Positions 1-6,363 are shown, counted from the first letter of the stretch. The stretch: 9,069 nucleotides of DNA from Devosia sp. (GCA_028290225.1 JAQGKH010000174.1:1-9069), one strand, 5' to 3'. Notes: generated by a model from the sequence alone, not told the origin. Numbers and translations are program-made.

Positions 1-72
1 AGCCGACAATCTCGGCCGCCCCCTAGATCAAGGGCGACCTTCCCGATATCGATGCAGTCGCAAAGCGCCCGG

Positions 73-1623
73 CTACATGGTGGCGCCAACCTGCCAGGGC
101 ACGAACTCGTTGTCGCCATAGCCGAGCTGTTCGGATTTGCTGCGCTCGCCCGAAGCCACGCGCAGCAGCACATCAAAGATCTGCTGGCCCTTTTCCTCGA
201 TCGACACGCCCTCGAGGATGTCGCCGCAATTGATGTCCATGTCCTCGGTCATGCGGGCATAAACATCGGAATTGGTGGCGAGCTTGATCGAAGGCACCGG
301 CTTGCAGCCATAAGCCGAGCCGCGCCCGGTGGTAAAGGCCAGGATATTGGCCCCGCCCGCCACCTGCCCCGTCGCCGAAACCGGATCAAAGCCGGGCGTG
401 TCCATGAACACAAAGCCCTTTTCGCGCACCGGCTCGGCATATTCATAGACGGCGGTGAGCGGCGTCGTGCCGCCCTTGGCCGTGGCGCCGAGCGATTTTT
501 CGAGAATGGTGGTCAAGCCGCCCAGCTTGTTGCCGGGGGATGGATTGTTGTTCATCTCCCCGCCATTGCGCCTGGTATATTCCTCCCACCAGTGAATGCG
601 CGCGATGAGCTTTTCCCCCACTTCGCGCGAAACGGCGCGCCGCGTCAGCATATGCTCGGCGCCATAAACCTCGGGCGTTTCCGACAGGATCGCGGTGCCA
701 CCCTGCCGCACCAGCAGGTCGGCGGCATAGCCCAGCGCCGGATTGGCGGTGATGCCCGAATACCCGTCCGATCCGCCACACTGCAGCGCCAGCATCAGTT
801 CGGACGCATCCACCGTTTCGCGCTGCGCCCGCGCCGCCACCGGTAGCATTTCCTTGATCCGCTCCACGCCCCAATCCACCATCTTGCGGGTGCCCCCGAT
901 CTCCTGGATCGTCATGGTCTGGAAGGTGTCGGTTTCGCTCAGCCCGTAGCTTTCCTTCATCTTGCCGATCTGGAAGGCCTCGCAGCCCAGCCCCACCAGC
1001 AGTGCCGCCCCAAGATTGGGATTGGCGGTATAGCCCCACTGGGTGCGCCGGAAGATTTGGTAGCCCTCCCCCTGCAGGTCCATGGCGCAGCCCGTGCCAT
1101 GCACGAACGGGATCACCCCATCGATATTGGGGTAATCGGCCAGGATCCCGGACCGGTTGATCTCCTCGGCCATGAACTTGGCCACCGTGGCCGAACAGTT
1201 CACCGAAGTCAGGATGCCGATATAATTGCGCGTACCGACCCGCCCATTGGCGCGGCGGAAGCCCTGGAACGTCGCGCGCTCATTGACCGGCACCATCTGG
1301 GGGGCCACCGCCCCTTGGGCGAAGGCATAGTCGTGGTGCAGCGTGCCATCGCCGCCCCCCATCCCGCAATTGTGCTCATGCACCCAGTCACCGGCGGCGA
1401 TCGCATCCTTGGCGAACCCGATGATCTGCCCGAACTTGGTGACCGCTTCCCCCGCACGGATCGGGCGAATGGCGAATTTGTGCCCCTTGGGCACGCGCTT
1501 GGTTGCCGCCACGCCCTGCGGCGTCATTGCGCCCGCATCGATATTGGACAAGGCCACGGCAACATTGTCGCCCGGGTTCAGCACCAGGGTCTTGGCTTGC
1601 GGGCGAATCATGGTTTCGGACAT
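73..1623 (-). CDS. UxaA/altronate dehydratase-family sugar-acid dehydratase
   Basis: This is a full-length member of the altronate/galactarate dehydratase (UxaA/GarD) family, cytoplasmic iron-dependent enzymes that dehydrate an aldonate to its 2-keto-3-deoxy acid. With the ATG at 1623 the protein has 516 residues, close to the usual ~500. An N-terminal SAF domain (about 13-87) ends in a His-rich WVHEHNCGMG segment. The catalytic part begins with RANGRVGTRNY (about 124-134), followed by HGTGC (175-179), GLGCE (C214), LQCGGSDGYSG (C282) and a late TGRGSAYGCKP motif. The reading frame stays open to an ATG at 1707, and 1641 and 1611 are other possible starts. I prefer 1623 because a GGGAA-like sequence lies upstream and family N-termini begin shortly before the SAF domain. 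It diverges from a GntR regulator and lies near an FAH-family hydrolase. The substrate could therefore be L-fuconate, D-arabinonate or a related acid rather than D-altronate. Family assignment is firm; substrate is inference. Confidence 0.9.
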   Translation of the reverse strand: MSETMIRPQAKTLVLNPGDNVAVALSNIDAGAMTPQGVAATKRVPKGHKFAIRPIRAGEAVTKFGQIIGFAKDAIAAGDWVHEHNCGMGGGDGTLHHDYAFAQGAVAPQMVPVNERATFQGFRRANGRVGTRNYIGILTSVNCSATVAKFMAEEINRSGILADYPNIDGVIPFVHGTGCAMDLQGEGYQIFRRTQWGYTANPNLGAALLVGLGCEAFQIGKMKESYGLSETDTFQTMTIQEIGGTRKMVDWGVERIKEMLPVAARAQRETVDASELMLALQCGGSDGYSGITANPALGYAADLLVRQGGTAILSETPEVYGAEHMLTRRAVSREVGEKLIARIHWWEEYTRRNGGEMNNNPSPGNKLGGLTTILEKSLGATAKGGTTPLTAVYEYAEPVREKGFVFMDTPGFDPVSATGQVAGGANILAFTTGRGSAYGCKPVPSIKLATNSDVYARMTEDMDINCGDILEGVSIEEKGQQIFDVLLRVASGERSKSEQLGYGDNEFVPWQVGATM

Positions 1624-1692
1624 CAACGGGTTCCCATTCATCGGGCCCCGGCGGCGTTCCACCGCGCTTGTGCCGCCAATATGCGGCGCCAG

Positions 1693-1720
1693 AGGATAAC
1701 TCTGCACGATGATTTGCCAG
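1693..1720 (-). promoter_or_regulatory. putative promoter of the dehydratase gene
   Basis: Read on the minus strand, CTGGCA (1720-1715, 4/6 to TTGACA) is separated by 16 nt from TATCCT (1698-1693, 4/6 to TATAAT). This would start transcription near 1686 and give a leader of about 60 nt to the ATG at 1623. The -35 hexamer overlaps the -35 proposed for the divergent regulator gene. Matches are moderate, so this is a weak prediction. Confidence 0.3.
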
Positions 1721-1742
1721 GGACCTCGGCTATGGCTAACAT
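1714..1742 (+). promoter_or_regulatory. putative promoter of the GntR regulator gene
   Basis: TTGCCA (1714-1719, 5/6 to TTGACA) and TAACAT (1737-1742, 4/6 to TATAAT) are exactly 17 nt apart. The expected transcription start, about 7 nt after the -10, falls on or next to the A of the ATG at 1749. This would make the regulator mRNA leaderless, in keeping with the absence of a ribosome-binding site. The -10 lies inside the 14-bp palindrome, so a bound regulator would block RNA polymerase. Confidence 0.45.
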
Positions 1743-1748
1743 GTTAGC
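1735..1748. promoter_or_regulatory. perfect 14-bp palindrome, candidate GntR operator
   Basis: GCTAACATGTTAGC reads identically on both strands and ends one base before the regulator's start codon. FadR-subfamily GntR regulators bind short palindromes in their own promoter regions, and this one lies in the divergent spacer between the dehydratase and regulator genes. The usual FadR-type core is GT-N(0-3)-AC, whereas this site has the order AC-AT-GT, so the match is by position and symmetry rather than by consensus. Confidence 0.55.
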
Positions 1749-2498
1749 ATGATATCGGAAGCCCGTCCCTACCAATTTCTGCAGCGCACCACTGCCACGG
1801 CCCGGGGCAGCATCACGCTTGATGTGACCAATGCACTGCGCCAGGCGATCGTGTCGCTGCAACTGGCCCCGGGCGAGAACCTCGACAAATCGGCTATCTG
1901 CGAACAACTCGGCGTTTCGCGCTTTCCCGTCAGCGAAGCCCTCGGGCGTCTCCAGATTGAGGGGCTGGTGGAGATTGCCCCCCAGCGCGGCTCGACCGTC
2001 TCCCTGGTGCGCATCGCCGATGTCCGCGAATACATGCTGATCCGCAAGGGCCTCGAAAGCGAGGCCCTGCGCGTGCTGATCGGCAATCACGATGCCGAAG
2101 TGATCGAGGCGCTCCACGCCAACATGGCGGCCCAGCGCGCCGCCGCCGTGGACGAGGACAGCGAACGCTTCCACGGCCTCGATATCGAGTTCCACGACAT
2201 CATCTTCCGCTCCATGCGCTTCACCAAGATCAAGGGCATCATCGATCTGGCCCGCGCCAATCTCGACCGGGCGCGCCGGCTGATCATCACCCCCCGTCGG
2301 CTGGCGCTGACCATCGCCGAGCACCAGGCGATTTTCGATGGCATCCTGTCCACCGACCAGCACCAGGCCACATCGGCGATCCGCGCCCATATCGATGCGG
2401 TGATGGTTGAACTTTTCGCCTTTGCACGCGAATACCCGCACCTCTTCGCCGATAGCGACGAGAGTGCCCAAACCCCCGACACCTTTCCCTATGGCTGA
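1749..2498 (+). CDS. GntR-family (FadR/FCD subfamily) transcriptional regulator
   Basis: The 249-residue protein has a winged helix-turn-helix at about 25-88, with the recognition segment LGVSRFPVSEALGRLQIEGLVEI and the wing QRGSTVS. A helical FCD ligand-binding domain follows at about 92-226. The residues expected to bind a metal in FCD domains are present: D145 and H149 (in LDIEFHD), H192 and H214. Such proteins sense small carboxylates or sugar acids and usually repress neighbouring catabolic genes. The ATG at 1749 is the first start after the in-frame TAA at 1737-1739. It has no Shine-Dalgarno sequence, and a 14-bp palindrome abuts it. The gene diverges from the dehydratase and is followed 42 nt later by the FAH-family hydrolase, so it probably controls both and itself. 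The effector is likely a pathway intermediate (inference). Confidence 0.9.
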   Translation: MISEARPYQFLQRTTATARGSITLDVTNALRQAIVSLQLAPGENLDKSAICEQLGVSRFPVSEALGRLQIEGLVEIAPQRGSTVSLVRIADVREYMLIRKGLESEALRVLIGNHDAEVIEALHANMAAQRAAAVDEDSERFHGLDIEFHDIIFRSMRFTKIKGIIDLARANLDRARRLIITPRRLALTIAEHQAIFDGILSTDQHQATSAIRAHIDAVMVELFAFAREYPHLFADSDESAQTPDTFPYG

Positions 2499-2540
2499 GC
2501 GCAACACGCACAAGGCCGCTTACAACTATGGAGTTCGCTG

Positions 2541-3389
2541 ATGAAACTGCTGCGCGTTGGGCCCAAGGGCGCCGAAAAGCCCGCCATTCTGGCCGAAGAC
2601 GGCACGGTCCGTGACCTGAGCGGCATTGTGGCCGATATCGGCGGCGAAGCCCTGTCGGATGCAGGCCTGGCGCGCATCCGCGCCACGGACGTCAGCGCGC
2701 TGCCCCAGTTGCAAAGCGATCGCATCGGCCCCTGCGTCGCCAATGTCGGCAAGTTCATCTGCATCGGCCTCAACTATGCCGACCATGCCGCCGAAACCGG
2801 CGCCGCCATTCCCGAAGAGCCGATCATCTTCATGAAGGCCACCAGCGCCATCATCGGCCCCAATGACGACGTGATCATTCCGAAAAACGCCATCAAGCCC
2901 GATTGGGAAGTGGAACTGGCCATCATCATCGGCACCGAAGCCCGCTATGTCGAGCAAAGCGAGGCGATGGACTATGTCGCCGGCTATTGCGTCTGCAACG
3001 ACGTTTCGGAGCGTCACTTCCAGACCGAACGCGGCGGCACCTGGGACAAGGGCAAGGGCGCCGATACCTTCGGCCCCATCGGTCCGTGGCTCGTCACCAA
3101 GGACGAAGTGGCCGATCCGCAAAACCTCAAGATGTGGCTCGAAGTGGATGGCAAGCGCTACCAGGACGGCTCCACCAAAACCATGATCTTCGGCGTTGCC
3201 CATGTGGTCAGCTATGTCAGCCAGTTCATGAGCCTGCAGCCCGGCGACATCATCACCACCGGCACCCCCCCCGGCGTCGGCATGGGCATCAAGCCCGAGC
3301 CTGTCTGGCTCAAGCCCGGCAACGTCATGCGCCTCGGCATCGAGGGTCTTGGCGAGCAGCAGCAGAACGTCAAGGCGTATAGCGCCTAG
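2541..3389 (+). CDS. fumarylacetoacetate hydrolase-family protein, likely 2,4-diketo-3-deoxy-sugar-acid hydrolase
   Basis: The 282-residue protein belongs to the FAH family, which hydrolyses C-C bonds of diketo acids using a divalent metal. Visible hallmarks are FICIGLNYADHAAE (72-85), the metal-ligand pair E123 and E125 in DWEVEL, D154 in CNDVSE, GKGADTFGPIGPW (171-183) and TTGTPPGVG (239-247). The whole sequence, from MKLLRVGPKG onward, resembles proteins described as 2,4-diketo-3-deoxy-L-fuconate hydrolase, often auto-named ureidoglycolate lyase. The expected reaction yields pyruvate plus a hydroxy acid such as L-lactate. GGAG at 2530-2533 lies 7 nt before the ATG. The gene follows the GntR gene by 42 nt with no terminator seen, so they probably share a transcript. 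No purine or ureide genes are nearby, which argues against a ureidoglycolate role. The fuconate assignment is by resemblance, not proof. Confidence 0.88.
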   Translation: MKLLRVGPKGAEKPAILAEDGTVRDLSGIVADIGGEALSDAGLARIRATDVSALPQLQSDRIGPCVANVGKFICIGLNYADHAAETGAAIPEEPIIFMKATSAIIGPNDDVIIPKNAIKPDWEVELAIIIGTEARYVEQSEAMDYVAGYCVCNDVSERHFQTERGGTWDKGKGADTFGPIGPWLVTKDEVADPQNLKMWLEVDGKRYQDGSTKTMIFGVAHVVSYVSQFMSLQPGDIITTGTPPGVGMGIKPEPVWLKPGNVMRLGIEGLGEQQQNVKAYSA

Positions 3390-3461
3390 TCACCGGCCCG
3401 CGAGGCGCCACCCTCCTGCCCAATGCCGGAGGATCAATCGGCACCGAATCCGCACTCGACA

Positions 3462-3482
3462 CCCTCCCCCGCGTGGGGAGGG
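3462..3482. terminator. GC-rich hairpin between convergent genes
   Basis: CCCTCCCC (3462-3469) pairs perfectly with GGGGAGGG (3475-3482) around a 5-nt loop. It lies 73 nt after the FAH-family stop codon and is followed by a second, longer hairpin. There is no T-run, so it is not a classic intrinsic terminator. It may stop or protect the 3' ends of the converging FAH and RidA transcripts. Confidence 0.45.
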
Positions 3483-3524
3483 ATCAAGGGTAGGGCGAGA
3501 GGCGGGATATGCCGCCCTCGCCCT
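3462..3524. repeat. double-hairpin intergenic element, possibly a dispersed repeat
   Basis: Two hairpins stand 9 nt apart. The first is described separately. In the second, AGGGCGAG (3492-3499) pairs with CTCGCCCT (3517-3524) and GGCGG (3501-3505) with CCGCC (3512-3516), with a single bulged A at 3500 and a 6-nt loop. GC-rich tandem palindromes of this kind, with the CCCTCCCC...GGGGAGGG signature, are common as dispersed intergenic repeats in Rhizobiales (for example the RIME class). Only one copy is in this window, so the repetitive nature is inferred. Confidence 0.5.
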
Positions 3525-3568
3525 CCTTTGCCACGCCGTCTCGTCAAGTTACGGCAATACCGGTCACA

Positions 3569-3964
3569 CTAAGGCCGCCGCGCCACCAGATCGATCTCCA
3601 CCAGTGCGCCAACCGCCAGCGCCGTCACCCCGACCGTGGTCCGGGCCGGTAGCTTGCCGGCTTCAAAAAATGTCGGCCACAGCGCGTTCAGCGCCGCATA
3701 ATCCCGCTCGAACTGCGTCAGGTAAATCCGCGCCATGGTGACATGCTCGAGCCCGAGCCCCACGCCCGCCAGCACCACCCGCAGATTGTCCACCACCCGC
3801 CGCGTTTGCGCTTCGACCCCTTCGGGCAGCGGTGCATCGGGCGCCGCCGGATCGGTCGGCATCTGCCCTGTCACGAACACCCAGCCATCCGCCTCCACCG
3901 CATGGGAAAACGGCGCCACCGGCTGCGGCCCGGCGGCAATCATGTGGTGGATAGGTAAGGCCAT
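3569..3964 (-). CDS. RidA/YjgF/YER057c-family protein
   Basis: This 131-residue protein has the size and sequence of the RidA superfamily, small cytoplasmic trimers. The classical members hydrolyse reactive enamine/imine intermediates released by PLP-dependent enzymes. The C-terminal block LPARTTVGVTALAVGALVEIDLVA contains the conserved Arg (R108) that binds the substrate carboxylate and the Glu of VEID (E123). VFVTGQMPTDP and the ARIYLTQFERDYAALNALW block also fit the family. An ATG lies further upstream at 4039, but 3964 is preferred because GGAG sits 6 nt before it and family members begin at this point. Its substrate may differ from that of E. coli RidA, as many subfamilies exist. It diverges from the GNAT gene and converges on the FAH-family gene. 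Confidence 0.92.
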   Translation of the reverse strand: MALPIHHMIAAGPQPVAPFSHAVEADGWVFVTGQMPTDPAAPDAPLPEGVEAQTRRVVDNLRVVLAGVGLGLEHVTMARIYLTQFERDYAALNALWPTFFEAGKLPARTTVGVTALAVGALVEIDLVARRP

Positions 3965-4005
3965 GCAAATCTCCGATATGGGCGGCCCAACAACCACCGC
4001 AACTT

Positions 4006-4028
4006 GCCAACCGCCCCGGGCGTTTGGC
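4006..4028. promoter_or_regulatory. near-perfect 23-bp interrupted palindrome, candidate operator
   Basis: The left arm GCCAACCGCCC (4006-4016) and right arm GGGCGTTTGGC (4018-4028) are inverted repeats around a central C. Ten of eleven pairs match; the only mismatch is C4011 against T4023. It lies in the 95-bp spacer between the divergently transcribed RidA-family and GNAT genes, 31 nt before the GNAT ATG and 41 nt from the RidA start. I could not place convincing promoters around it, and the binding protein is unknown. Confidence 0.4.
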
Positions 4029-4059
4029 TCCGACAACACCCTAGCGGAGCAACCCGGCC

Positions 4060-4356
4060 ATGAGCGACAGCGAATTCACCGTTCAACGCGAGAATGGAAC
4101 CGATGGCGGGCGCTATGTGATGCAGCTCGATGGCGGTGCCGAAGCCGAGATGACCTACCGCACCGGCCCGAATGGCGCCATGGTCATCGACCACACCGGC
4201 GTGCCGCGCCAGTTTGAAGGCCAGGGCATCGCGGCCAGGCTCGTGAACGCCGCCATCGGCGATGCCCGCGCGGAGGGCTTCAAGATCACCCCCCTGTGCT
4301 CCTATGTGGCCGCCCAGTTCCGCCGCCACCCGGAATGGGCTGATCTGCGCGCCTGA
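4060..4356 (+). CDS. small GNAT-family N-acetyltransferase (YjdJ-like)
   Basis: This 98-residue protein matches the short single-domain GCN5-related acetyltransferases (COG2388/YjdJ type). The acetyl-CoA pyrophosphate loop is visible as QFEGQGIAARLVNAAIGDAR (about 51-70). The family's C-terminal signature follows as KITPLCSYVAAQFRRHPEWADL (about 75-96). Family members are compact and generally of unknown substrate. The ATG at 4060 has GGAG at 4046-4049 with a rather long 10-nt spacing. The stop codon ends 3 nt before the end of the converging LprI/DUF3298 gene, so the two share their 3' boundary with no room for a terminator between them. Confidence 0.88.
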   Translation: MSDSEFTVQRENGTDGGRYVMQLDGGAEAEMTYRTGPNGAMVIDHTGVPRQFEGQGIAARLVNAAIGDARAEGFKITPLCSYVAAQFRRHPEWADLRA

Positions 4357-4359
4357 AGC

Positions 4360-5400
4360 TCAACTGCCATAGCGTATCTTTTCGGCATCCGGCGCCAGGA
4401 AGTCATCCAGCTTGTCCCAGCGCACCATTATCGTGGGTGCCCCATAGGCATAGGCAGCCACTTCATAAGGCTCGAACTGGATCACCAGCCCATATGGGCT
4501 TTCAAAGCTCCAGCGCGCCGGATCGGTCACCACTTCGGCCAGCGCCTGCGGGTCTTCCAGTTGCAGCCATTCTTTGTGTTCGGCCTTGAGCTGGCGCCAG
4601 GCAAGATCGAGCAGGCTGGCCTGCCAACCCTCTCCCACAAACAGATCGCTCGCCTGGAGCCCCCGTTCTTGGGGCACATAGTAATGCAGATAAGTCATGG
4701 CCCAATTGCCATGGGCGCCGCCATGCCCATACCAGAAATTGCTGACCTCCAGCGTGATCCGGCTGGGAAGCACCTCGCCCATCGTGATCGCCACATCGCT
4801 GTCACTGGTGGCTTCCAGCCCCGACAGATCCCCACTTTCGGCGAGCACCCGCAACGACGTCATCTTGTTGGCCTCGGCCACCACAAACGCATTGAACCCT
4901 GCTGCCAGCGAATCGTCACCATCCAGCTGCGGCAAGGTGAGTTCGTGCGTCGCGACCTTCCAATAGGCTTCGGGGTCGGCGGCCTGGTCCGGGTCCGGGA
5001 AAACGGCATAGTTGCTGGTGGGATAGAACCGCTTGCCTTCCAGCATCCGGCTGCCTTCCAGCACCTGGCCGCGCCCCTCGATCAGCGTGCGCAGGCAAGC
5101 CGCTCCTTCGGCGTCGTAATCACCAAGGCTCAACACCTCGGCGTCATCCGTGCAGGCCCGCTGCGCAAAATCGAGCCAGGCGCGCTGGTCCGAGCGCAAC
5201 GCGGCCACGGCAGGCTCGCTCAGCCCGCCGATGGCCGTTGCAAAGCTTTGGGCCAGGATGTCGTCAGCCCTCGAAACTGCGGGATTGGTGCAGATCGCCC
5301 GCTCAAAAGCCGTGCTTGCCTTGCGGCAATCAAAGCTGGCGGCAGCAGCCGGCATGGCCAGCCACGCAAAGCCCATCAGGGCGCAAAGCAAACGGATCAT
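4360..5400 (-). CDS. secreted LprI-N and DUF3298 domain protein
   Basis: The 346-residue protein begins with a signal peptide (MIRLLCALMGFAWLAMPAAA, probable cleavage after A21). No lipobox is seen, so it is probably periplasmic. The next ~85 residues resemble the lysozyme-inhibitor LprI N-terminal domain: SFDCRKASTAFERAICTNPAVSRADD with cysteines C25, C37, C83 and C102, likely forming two disulphides. The C-terminal half (about 145-335) resembles DUF3298, with SNFWYGHGGAHGNW (220-233) and the closing block FEPYEVAAYAYGAPTIMVRW. LprI-N domains occur in proteins linked to lysozyme inhibition, but most are uncharacterised, so no enzymatic role is claimed. A strong purine-rich ribosome-binding site (GGGAGGGG) precedes the ATG at 5400. 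It is transcribed in the same direction as the alpha/beta hydrolase gene that ends 127 nt upstream of it. Confidence 0.8.
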   Translation of the reverse strand: MIRLLCALMGFAWLAMPAAAASFDCRKASTAFERAICTNPAVSRADDILAQSFATAIGGLSEPAVAALRSDQRAWLDFAQRACTDDAEVLSLGDYDAEGAACLRTLIEGRGQVLEGSRMLEGKRFYPTSNYAVFPDPDQAADPEAYWKVATHELTLPQLDGDDSLAAGFNAFVVAEANKMTSLRVLAESGDLSGLEATSDSDVAITMGEVLPSRITLEVSNFWYGHGGAHGNWAMTYLHYYVPQERGLQASDLFVGEGWQASLLDLAWRQLKAEHKEWLQLEDPQALAEVVTDPARWSFESPYGLVIQFEPYEVAAYAYGAPTIMVRWDKLDDFLAPDAEKIRYGS

Positions 5401-5527
5401 CGGGGTTCCCCTCCCTTGGGTTGTTTCTCCCTACCATAAGCACGAAAGCCCGAAAGATCGCGGCTGTCGTGAGGGTCAGGAACCCCCACCTGATCCCGAT
5501 CCACTCACCACTCACACAGTGCCCCGT

Positions 5528-6148
5528 TCAGGCCCGCATCACCGCGAAGGGTCGAACAAAGCTTTGCGCCTCGCGCAACTCTTCGGGGCGGATTTCATGC
5601 CCGCCCGCATGCCAGAACAGGGAAGCCTTGGCGCCCTGCGCAACAAAATACTGCTCCAGTGCTTCGGTCGCGCCTGCGGGCACCATGGGGTCTCGCCGGC
5701 CCGCGGTCAGCAGCACCTGTCGCCCGGCGAGGCCCGGGGCCGGCGGGGGCGTGAACGGGATCAGGGGATGCATCAGCACACTGGCATCAAACAGCTCCGG
5801 GCGCGCAAACTGCAGGGCCGCCAGGATATTGGCGCCATTGGAATAGCCCAGCCCCACGACCTGGGCTGGCTGGCTTTCCGCGCGCCGCGCCTCGATGAAA
5901 TCAGCCATCGCCGCTACCCGCAGCGCCAAATCGTCCATGTCATAAACGCCTTCGCCGGTCCGCCGGAAGAACCGCAGCGCGCCCCCTTCGCTGACATCGC
6001 CCCGCGGCGTCACCACCCTGGCGCCCGGCAGCAATTCCCGGCCCAGGTCGAAAAACTGGTTCTCGTCCCCGCCAGTGCCATGAAACAGCACCAGCAATGG
6101 TGCCTCGGCGCTGCTGCCCGGCGCTTCGCGATAATGCTCGATGGCCAT
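5528..6148 (-). CDS. alpha/beta hydrolase, carboxylesterase/phospholipase type
   Basis: The 206-residue cytoplasmic protein has the compact alpha/beta-hydrolase fold of the phospholipase/carboxylesterase family (PF02230-like; resembles MhqO-type esterases). LLVLFHGTGGDEN (18-30) provides the oxyanion-hole region. GYSNG carries the nucleophile S103, the TAGRRDPMVP segment D153, and AGGHEI H184, completing the Ser-Asp-His triad. RGDVSEGGALRFFRR (49-63) is typical of the subgroup. The frame is open up to an ATG at 6499, but 6148 is chosen because AAGGAGAG lies just upstream with 7-nt spacing and homology-like sequence begins there. The substrate is unknown; small esters are likely. It diverges from the carotenoid operon, with no evident functional link to it. 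Confidence 0.88.
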   Translation of the reverse strand: MAIEHYREAPGSSAEAPLLVLFHGTGGDENQFFDLGRELLPGARVVTPRGDVSEGGALRFFRRTGEGVYDMDDLALRVAAMADFIEARRAESQPAQVVGLGYSNGANILAALQFARPELFDASVLMHPLIPFTPPPAPGLAGRQVLLTAGRRDPMVPAGATEALEQYFVAQGAKASLFWHAGGHEIRPEELREAQSFVRPFAVMRA

Positions 6149-6323
6149 TGCCACTCTCCTTGGAATACCTGGCCCAGATATCGCGCTCCCCCGCGAGCCG
6201 CGCAATCGCCCGATCCAACCACACTCTGTTGCCGCCTGAGCAACAATCGGTCCCCGCCACTTGCGACTGCCGACAAAAAGCCGCCTCCATCGGCCAAGAG
6301 GTCGGCCGGCGGCATCAAGCGTG

Positions 6324-6351
6324 GTGACATTGCCAGCCGATCCCCTATTGT
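6324..6351 (+). promoter_or_regulatory. putative promoter of the carotenoid operon
   Basis: GTGACA (6324-6329, 5/6 to TTGACA) and TATTGT (6346-6351, 4/6 to TATAAT) are 16 nt apart. Transcription would begin near 6358, giving a leader of about 29 nt to the crtY ATG. The -10 overlaps a 17-bp palindrome. It is the best sigma70-like match I see in the 238-bp divergent spacer. Confidence 0.4.
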
Positions 6352-6363
6352 CCGGCGCACAAT
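6347..6363. promoter_or_regulatory. 17-bp imperfect palindrome at the crtY promoter
   Basis: ATTGTCCGGCGCACAAT is symmetric around G6355, with seven of eight arm pairs matching (only C6352/C6358 fails). It covers the end of the putative -10 and the expected start site, so a bound protein would repress the carotenoid operon. It does not match the TGT-N12-ACA pattern of PpsR/CrtJ, because the gap between TGT and ACA is 7 nt. The cognate regulator is not in the window. Confidence 0.35.

Noticed and set aside
1..72. Possible end or start of a neighbouring gene at the left edge
   Set aside because: A plus-strand frame ends at TAG 24-26 and a minus-strand frame is open, but the segment is too short to assign either, and no minus-strand ATG is present in it.
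1638..2513. 291-codon open frame on the minus strand opposite the GntR gene
   Set aside because: The plus-strand frame encodes a clear wHTH-FCD protein. The antisense product has no recognisable domain and would overlap the start of the dehydratase gene.
5473..5496. Hairpin after the hydrolase gene (8-bp stem with one G-T pair, 8-nt loop)
   Set aside because: It could slow transcription but has no T-run and a weak stem, so I do not call it a terminator.
6280..6313. GCCGCC/GGCGGC inverted repeat in the hydrolase-crtY spacer
   Set aside because: The arms are six bases of simple GC sequence separated by 22 nt, which is expected by chance at this base composition.
6349..6361. TGT...ACA as a PpsR/CrtJ site upstream of crtY
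   Set aside because: The gap is 7 nt, not the 12 nt those regulators require, and no photosynthesis genes are nearby.
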